Made by a program: the position numbers and the translations under genes. A stretch of DNA of 64,000 bases, taken from positions 2,418,001-2,482,000 of the forward strand of contig NZ_JACCAA010000001.1 of the NCBI RefSeq assembly GCF_013408415.1, given 5' to 3'. Below, piece after piece: positions 59,554 to 64,000 of this stretch; position 1 is the stretch's first letter, and every line of letters starts with the position of its first letter. The notes below the pieces were generated by a model. The model worked only from the letters and a program-made list of their open reading frames with translations. It did no database searches and was not told where the DNA came from. Source of the stretch: Nocardioides daedukensis. GTDB taxonomy: Bacteria > Actinomycetota > Actinomycetes > Propionibacteriales > Nocardioidaceae.

Positions 59554-60727
59554 AACGTTTGGCGAGCCGCATCACCATCAGGTATGCCGCACCCGCGACC
59601 AGGCTCCAGAACGCCGCTCCGACACCGACGATCGTCATCCCAGACGCCGCCACGACGATGGTCAGCGCCGCCGCCTCGCGGTGGTCGCCGTCGCCCAGTG
59701 CTGCCGAGGCCGCACCGGCCAACGTCCCGAGCAGTGCCAGACCGGCGATGGTCTCGACCAGCCCCGGCGGGGCCGCGCCCGCGACTGCGGTGATCAGCGA
59801 GGAGAGCGGGCCGAAGGCCAGATAGGTCACCCCGCACGAGACACCCGCGATCCAGCGCCGGTCCGGGTCGGGATGCGCCTCGGGGCCGGCTGCGAGCGCG
59901 GCCGAGATGGCGGCCAGGTTGATCGCGTGCCCGCCACCGACCGCGCCGATCACCGACGACGTACCGGCATAGGTGAGAGGTCCGCGCATGTCGGGTCGAT
60001 AGCCGAAACCGGCCAGCACGGCGATGCCGGGGATGTTCTGCGAGGTCATCGTGACGATGAACAGCGGCACCGCGACGGCGATGAGTGCGCCGGCGTTCCA
60101 GGTGGGTGCGACGAGTTCGACGACGGGTACGCCGTCCGCAGGTGCCAGGTCGCCGAAGGTGCCGGTGGCCGCCATCACCACGACCGCCGCGACCAGGGCG
60201 CCCGGGACCGCCCAACGGCGCGCGAACGCCATCAGCGCCAGCCACGTCGCCATCACCGGGAGGATCGCCACCGGCTCCTCGACCACCGCCAGGAACGGTG
60301 CCGCGCACAGGGTGAGGAGCACGCCGGCGAGCATGCCGTTGGCCAGGGGCGCCGGGATCCGCGCGACCAGGGCGCCGAGGGGCCGGACCAGTCCGCACAC
60401 CGCCAGCAGTACGCCGCAGACCATGAACGCGCCGACAGCTGCACCGAACCCACCGTGGGGTACGGCGGCGGTCGCGAGCAGTGCCGCACCGGGCGTCGAC
60501 CACGCCATCGTGATCGGCACCTTGAGTCGCCACGAGAAGAACACCGTGCCGAGGCCCATCGTCAGGCAGAGGGCGAGCAGGCCGGAGGCGGCCTGGTCCG
60601 GCGAGGCCCCGACCGCGGCCAGACCGGTGAGCACCACCGCGAATGAGCTGGTGAACCCGACGACACCGGTGACCACGCCGGCCAACACCGCGTGGGTGGT
60701 GTCCGCGCCCGCGGCCCGCTGCGTCAT
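59552..60727 (-). CDS. benE: BenE-family benzoate:H+ symporter
   Basis: 391 residues with about 12 membrane helices. ITMAWSTPGAALLATAAVPH, MTSQNIPGIAVLAGFGYRPD and SVIGAVGGGHAINLAAISAA are conserved BenE segments. Benzoate is the known substrate of the family, but no benzoate-degradation gene is adjacent. TAGCCT at 60734-60739, 6 bases before the ATG, marks a leaderless start. The stop codon sits inside the 22-bp repeat array. Confidence 0.9.
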   Translation of the reverse strand: MTQRAAGADTTHAVLAGVVTGVVGFTSSFAVVLTGLAAVGASPDQAASGLLALCLTMGLGTVFFSWRLKVPITMAWSTPGAALLATAAVPHGGFGAAVGAFMVCGVLLAVCGLVRPLGALVARIPAPLANGMLAGVLLTLCAAPFLAVVEEPVAILPVMATWLALMAFARRWAVPGALVAAVVVMAATGTFGDLAPADGVPVVELVAPTWNAGALIAVAVPLFIVTMTSQNIPGIAVLAGFGYRPDMRGPLTYAGTSSVIGAVGGGHAINLAAISAALAAGPEAHPDPDRRWIAGVSCGVTYLAFGPLSSLITAVAGAAPPGLVETIAGLALLGTLAGAASAALGDGDHREAAALTIVVAASGMTIVGVGAAFWSLVAGAAYLMVMRLAKR

Positions 60728-60810
60728 GGCGGCAGGCTATCGGGGTTGATCGCCGCCGGCATGCGCCCTGCTCCACCCCCACCCGGTGGGAAACAAGTAG
60801 CGTGCAGGTC

Positions 60811-61584
60811 ATGCAGGTCGTTGCCCACCGCGGTGCCAGCCACGATATTGCCGAGCACACGCTCGGTGCCTACCTCGAGGCGATCCGGATCGGAGCCGAC
60901 GGGCTCGAGTGCGACGTACGGCTCACTGCCGACGGGCACCTGGTCTGCGTGCACGACCGCGACCTACGGCGTACGGCGTCCAACAGCGGCGTGGTCTCCA
61001 CGATGGAGCTGGCCGAGCTCGACGCCTTCGACTTCGGCAGCTGGAAGAACCCTTGGCACGACCTCGACGACGAGGCGCCCGACCTGGACCCGGCGCTGAA
61101 CAAGGTGCTCACCCTGCGCAAGCTCCTCGAGACCGTGGCCAGTGCCGGACGTCGCGTGGAGCTGGCCATCGAGACCAAGCACCCCACCCGGTTCGGCGGT
61201 CTGGTTGAGCGCAGGCTCGTCGAGCTGCTCGACGAGTTCGGCTGGGCGGGTGCCGACTCGCCGGTGCGGGTGATGAGTTTCTCGTTCACCGCGTTGCAGC
61301 GCGTCGAGAACCTGGCGGCCGGGCTGGACAAGGTGATGCTCATCGACAAGGCCCACCACTGGCCGATGCTGCGCCGGATGATCGGCAAGAAGTGGATCGT
61401 CGGACCCGGCATCGGCGAGCTCACCGACCACCCCGGACTGGCCCGTCGGCTCCGCGACTCGGATCGCCGGATCCACGTGTGGACGGTCAACACCGACGCG
61501 CAGCTGGCGCTGTGCGAGAGCCTCGGGGTGGAGACCATCATCAGCGACCGGCCGGCGTACATGCTCGAGCGGGTTCGCCGGTAG
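60811..61584 (+). CDS. Glycerophosphodiester phosphodiesterase
   Basis: 257 residues, a TIM-barrel GDPD. AHRGASHDIAEHT, GLECDVRLTADGHLVCVHD and AIETKHP carry the catalytic His/Arg, the metal-binding Glu/Asp and the second His. It releases glycerol-3-phosphate from glycerophosphodiesters. The ATG at 60811 is chosen because TAGCGT (60798-60803) lies 7 bases before it; a GTG at 60802 would fall inside that box. No signal peptide, so cytoplasmic. Confidence 0.92.
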   Translation: MQVVAHRGASHDIAEHTLGAYLEAIRIGADGLECDVRLTADGHLVCVHDRDLRRTASNSGVVSTMELAELDAFDFGSWKNPWHDLDDEAPDLDPALNKVLTLRKLLETVASAGRRVELAIETKHPTRFGGLVERRLVELLDEFGWAGADSPVRVMSFSFTALQRVENLAAGLDKVMLIDKAHHWPMLRRMIGKKWIVGPGIGELTDHPGLARRLRDSDRRIHVWTVNTDAQLALCESLGVETIISDRPAYMLERVRR

Positions 61585-61594
61585 CCTGCCCTGC

Positions 61595-62545
61595 ATGGGA
61601 AAGAGCTCTCGCAAGAAGAACCGCGCCGCTGAAGCGCCCGCCGTCGACGGTGCGGTCGGCCCGCGCCAGCCCTGCCCGTGTGGCTCGGGCCGTCGCTACA
61701 AGGCCTGCCACGGTGCCGCGGACGGACCGCCGCCCGCGTTCGTGGCCCGCCCGTTCGAGGGCTATGCCAGCGAGACCGACCTGGTCGCCCTGCGCGAGCT
61801 CGTGCCCGCCGCGACCGCGCCGCTGAAGCTGAAGGACAGCGACCGCGAGGTCCGCCTGTGCACCCTGCTGCCCGGCGCCGCGCCGGCGATGGTCCGCGAG
61901 GGCGGAGCGATCTGGCTCGGCCTGCAGGTGCAGCACGCGTATGGCGACCCCGCGCGCGACCTGGGTGCCGTGCTGACCAAGGCCGTCGAGCACGCCGAGG
62001 CGGGTGAGACCGGCATCGTCGGGCTGACCGAGGCGCCCGGTGAGGGCCCGCGGTTCACCGACCTGGTCGAGGACGAGGCACTTGAGGTCACCGTGCACGA
62101 GGGTTTCGGTTATTGGCTGGACGACGTCGAGGACCGCACCCCCGAGATGGACGCCGCACTCGACCAGGCCAACGGCTCGGTGCACCCGACGGTGAAGCTG
62201 AAGGGTGTCGAGGCGGCGTATTGGACCAATGTCGGCTCCAAGGAGCACCTGCGTTGGGCGATGCCCGAGGACGAGGACGCGCTGCTCAATGCGCTGACCC
62301 GGTTGCACACCAAGGGTGCCGACACGCTCGTCGAGGGCGGCCGCCTGGTCGGCATGTTCCGTGCGCACGGCGTGCTCGTCCCGGTGTGGGACCTGCCCGT
62401 CGGCACCGGCGCAGAGGTTCTCGAGGAGCCCGCGAAGAAGTTCGCCGCAGAGCTCGCCGACGCACTGGCGGACGACTCGGAGCTGACCTCCGCGGAGCGT
62501 TCCGCGAAGTCGTCACTGGCTGGCCGGCAGGTCACCATCCGCTGA
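61595..62545 (+). CDS. SEC-C motif protein (DUF5926-like)
   Basis: 316 residues. After a basic start, PRQPCPCGSGRRYKACHG (Cys27, Cys29, Cys38, His39) is the SEC-C zinc motif also found at the SecA C-terminus. The remaining 270 residues match a conserved actinobacterial domain of unknown function (DUF5926 as I recall). TAGCCT at 61582-61587 is 7 bases before the ATG, overlapping the end of the phosphodiesterase gene. Function unknown; a ribosome or SecB-like partner role is only a guess. Confidence 0.8.
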   Translation: MGKSSRKKNRAAEAPAVDGAVGPRQPCPCGSGRRYKACHGAADGPPPAFVARPFEGYASETDLVALRELVPAATAPLKLKDSDREVRLCTLLPGAAPAMVREGGAIWLGLQVQHAYGDPARDLGAVLTKAVEHAEAGETGIVGLTEAPGEGPRFTDLVEDEALEVTVHEGFGYWLDDVEDRTPEMDAALDQANGSVHPTVKLKGVEAAYWTNVGSKEHLRWAMPEDEDALLNALTRLHTKGADTLVEGGRLVGMFRAHGVLVPVWDLPVGTGAEVLEEPAKKFAAELADALADDSELTSAERSAKSSLAGRQVTIR

Positions 62546-62620
62546 GTTCTTCGTCGTCGTGGGGTGCTGACGAAGTGTCGGAACACCTTGTGGTTGTCGT
62601 GTTGTAAACCCCGCGCTCAT
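62513..62620 (-). pseudogene. Possible 35-codon ORF or gene remnant with a GVPT motif
   Basis: The minus-strand ORF starts MSAGFTTRQPQGVPTLRQHP and ends at 62513, overlapping the tail of the SEC-C gene by 33 bp. TRQPQGVPT resembles the TGVPTGGQFA signature that opens many actinobacterial plasmid, phage and hypothetical proteins, but the rest does not follow. GAGGAGC lies 11 bases before the ATG. It may be a decayed fragment or chance. Confidence 0.25.
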
Positions 62621-62638
62621 GACGTAAGTTGCTCCTCG

Positions 62639-62676
62639 CCCGGTCGTTGTTGTATCCCCCGTCAACAGCGACCGGG
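62639..62676. terminator. Hairpin downstream of the SEC-C gene
   Basis: CCCGGTCGTTGTTG (62639-62652) pairs with 62663-62676 at 13 of 14 positions around a 10-base loop, about 95 bp after the SEC-C stop and before the repeat array. Confidence 0.6.
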
Positions 62677-62690
62677 CTTCTGCATTTCCC

Positions 62691-62958
62691 GCGAACCTGC
62701 AGTTGTTGCGCGCCCAACCTGCAGTTGTTGCGCCGCGAACTGGCAGTTGTTGCGCGTCGAACCTGCACTTGTGGTGCGTCGAACCCGCAGTTGTTGCGCG
62801 ACGAACTGGCAATTGTTGTCGTGACCCACGACGCTGCGCTGCTCGACGACCGCAAGAACTGCAGGTTGAACGCGCAAGAGTTGCAGGTTCGTCGAGCAAC
62901 AACTGCAGGTTGAACGCGCAAGAGTTGCAGGTTCGACGAGCAACAACTGCAGGTTCGT
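62691..62958. repeat. Large mirrored intergenic array: six forward and five inverted 22-bp units
   Basis: Forward units (consensus GAACCTGCAGTTGTTG plus six GC-rich bases) start at 62693, 62715, 62737, 62759, 62781 and 62803, exactly 22 bp apart. After a unique 40-bp centre, inverted units have their GCAGGTT ends at 62861, 62883, 62905, 62927 and 62949, also exactly 22 bp apart. Units differ at 1-6 positions, and the second and fourth inverted units are identical. The array ends at the stop codon of the arginine deiminase gene (62958-62960). Forward and inverted halves could pair into a long hairpin in RNA, or a cruciform in DNA. With 62546-62690 it fills the 412-bp gap between converging genes. 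Confidence 0.92.
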
Positions 62959-64000
62959 CAGAGGGGGTCTCGGGTGATCGGGCACGACATGCACCGCGGA
63001 CCGCCGCGACCCGACCCCAGCTCGGAGCCCTCGATCCGGACCACCTCGATGCCGGCCTCCTCGAGGCGCGCATTCGTCTCGTCGTTGCGGACGTAGGCCA
63101 CCGCCACCCGCGGCGCGATGGCGAGCGTGTTGTTGCCGTCGTCCCACTGCTCGCGCTCGGCGGTGACGGGGTCCAGGCCGGTGTCGATCTGGTGCAGGGT
63201 GTCGATCTGCATCGCCTTGGCGGCGGCGATCAGGAACGGCTCGGGCCCGGAGACCTCGAGGTGGATGTCGCGGTCCGAGATCCCGGTGCCGACACCGCTG
63301 GCGGTGACAGTGAACGCCTGCAGGGAGTCGGCGACGTTCGGGTACATCACGATCTTGTCGACATCGACCATCGTGCAGATGGTGTCGAGGTGCATCGTGG
63401 CCCGCTCCTGGGCGATCGGCACGGCCAGCATCGTGTGCGCGAGTCGGCTGTGGAAGACCTGGCGGGCCAACCGCTCGACGCCGGCAGGCGTCGTACGCTC
63501 ACCGACCCCGACCGCCACCACGCCGGGTGCCAGCAGCAGTACGTCGCCGCCCTCGACGTGCTCGTGGTGCCAGCCGTGGATCTTGCGGGTGCCGCCCTCG
63601 ACGTCACGGAAGCGGGGGTGCTCGGTGTAGATCAGCTCGGTCAGCTGGGTCTCGCGGGCACGCGCAGGCATGGCCAGCGACGTGATCGCCACGCGGTCGC
63701 GGATCCAGACGCTGGAGTCGCGGGTGAAGAGCAGGTTGGGCAGCGGGTCGATCAGGAACTCGTCGGTGGGCAGCAGTGAGGTGACCAGACCATGACCGCC
63801 GCGGACCTCGTCGTTGCGGATCCCCTCGGTGAGGTGACCGGTCAGCTCCTCGGGGGAGCAGTCGCGCAACGCCTCGGCCAGATAGCTGCGCAGCGTGTCG
63901 CCCAGGTGCAGCCCCGACAGGGCCGTGGTGATCGCGTGGTTGCGTGCGTCGTGACTGGCGAAGGTCTCGGTGAGCAGCGTGGTCAGGTAGAGCACCTCGA
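62958..64000 (-). CDS. arcA: Arginine deiminase, N-terminus cut by the window edge
   Basis: 347 codons are present; the family is about 400-410 residues, so roughly 60 N-terminal residues lie outside. It hydrolyses arginine to citrulline and ammonia. [57 protein letters not shown] and the C-terminal [15 protein letters not shown] provide the catalytic Asp, Glu, His/Asp and Cys residues. Ornithine carbamoyltransferase or carbamate kinase may lie beyond the edge. The 3' end abuts the 22-bp repeat array. Confidence 0.93.
   Translation of the reverse strand, partial: EVLYLTTLLTETFASHDARNHAITTALSGLHLGDTLRSYLAEALRDCSPEELTGHLTEGIRNDEVRGGHGLVTSLLPTDEFLIDPLPNLLFTRDSSVWIRDRVAITSLAMPARARETQLTELIYTEHPRFRDVEGGTRKIHGWHHEHVEGGDVLLLAPGVVAVGVGERTTPAGVERLARQVFHSRLAHTMLAVPIAQERATMHLDTICTMVDVDKIVMYPNVADSLQAFTVTASGVGTGISDRDIHLEVSGPEPFLIAAAKAMQIDTLHQIDTGLDPVTAEREQWDDGNNTLAIAPRVAVAYVRNDETNARLEEAGIEVVRIEGSELGSGRGGPRCMSCPITRDPL

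Noticed and set aside
62532..62921. Open frames on both strands across the repeat array, with repeating Cys/Arg/Leu-rich peptides
   Set aside because: The translation only mirrors the 22-bp DNA repeat, which shifts frame each unit; there is no ribosome site or conserved domain.
62691..62958. CRISPR-like array
   Set aside because: Units are contiguous at 22 bp with no unique spacers, half are inverted, and no cas genes are present.

Overview
The window is about 64 kb of high-GC DNA from an actinobacterium. Frequent GTG starts, promoters whose -10 box sits 6-7 bases before the start codon, a mycothiol-type maleylpyruvate isomerase relative, MmpL transporters, an alkane hydroxylase fused to rubredoxin and a RecQ helicase fused to a phosphoribosyltransferase domain all fit Nocardioides or a close relative. 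That assignment is inferred from gene content; I could not compare genomes. No rRNA, tRNA or CRISPR array was found. Genes are dense and mostly intact, and both window ends cut a gene (a TetR regulator at the left, arginine deiminase at the right).

Layout. 1-4.4 kb: a TetR gene divergent from a lipid operon encoding an SRPBCC-thiolase-crotonase fusion and an acyl-CoA dehydrogenase. 4.4-6.4 kb: VanZ-like and small membrane proteins. 6.4-10.1 kb: a three-subunit molybdenum aldehyde oxidoreductase (PaoABC type). 10.2-12.2 kb: a complete insertion sequence carrying a transposase and a GNAT acetyltransferase passenger, inserted exactly at the stop codon of metS. 12.2-13.9 kb: the methionine/alanine importer MetPS. 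14.1-17.3 kb: an MMPL transporter with its TetR repressor and clustered operators. 17.4-21.2 kb: the CstA transporter with its small partner, then NAD-type malic enzyme. 21.3-24.8 kb: a second MMPL transporter, an MDMPI-family protein and a membrane protein. 24.9-27.2 kb: alkane oxidation (AlkB-rubredoxin, a [3Fe-4S] ferredoxin, TetR). 27.2-33.4 kb: an M15 lipoprotein peptidase, quinone oxidoreductase, DoxX-like protein, M13 peptidase, ComB-family phosphatase and thiol peroxidase. 33.5-43.2 kb: RecQ-PRTase, a drug efflux MFS, glutathione peroxidase, a secreted BNR protein, an SNF2 helicase and a SWIM protein. 43.2-51.4 kb: a TetR-methyltransferase-adenylate cyclase-metallohydrolase run divergent from three leucine-degradation genes, with near-identical palindromes at both start codons. 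51.5-55.2 kb: EcsC, Aat and four tandem related lipoproteins. 55.2-64 kb: rhodanese, Fpg/Nei glycosylase, an AAA ATPase, a guanidinium exporter under a guanidine-III riboswitch, BenE, glycerophosphodiesterase, a SEC-C protein and arginine deiminase.

The most unusual signal is a set of intergenic repeat arrays. Short units are repeated at a fixed period (22 bp at two loci, 30 bp at a third), first in one orientation and then inverted, usually between converging genes and touching or overlapping the stop codon of the minus-strand gene. The largest, at 62.7-62.96 kb, has six forward and five inverted units exactly in phase. Simpler relatives occur at 14.05-14.12 kb and 23.37-23.43 kb. I know of no named class that fits them. 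Other points worth attention are the metS stop-codon insertion, the shared operators of the leucine genes and the tandem lipoprotein family.
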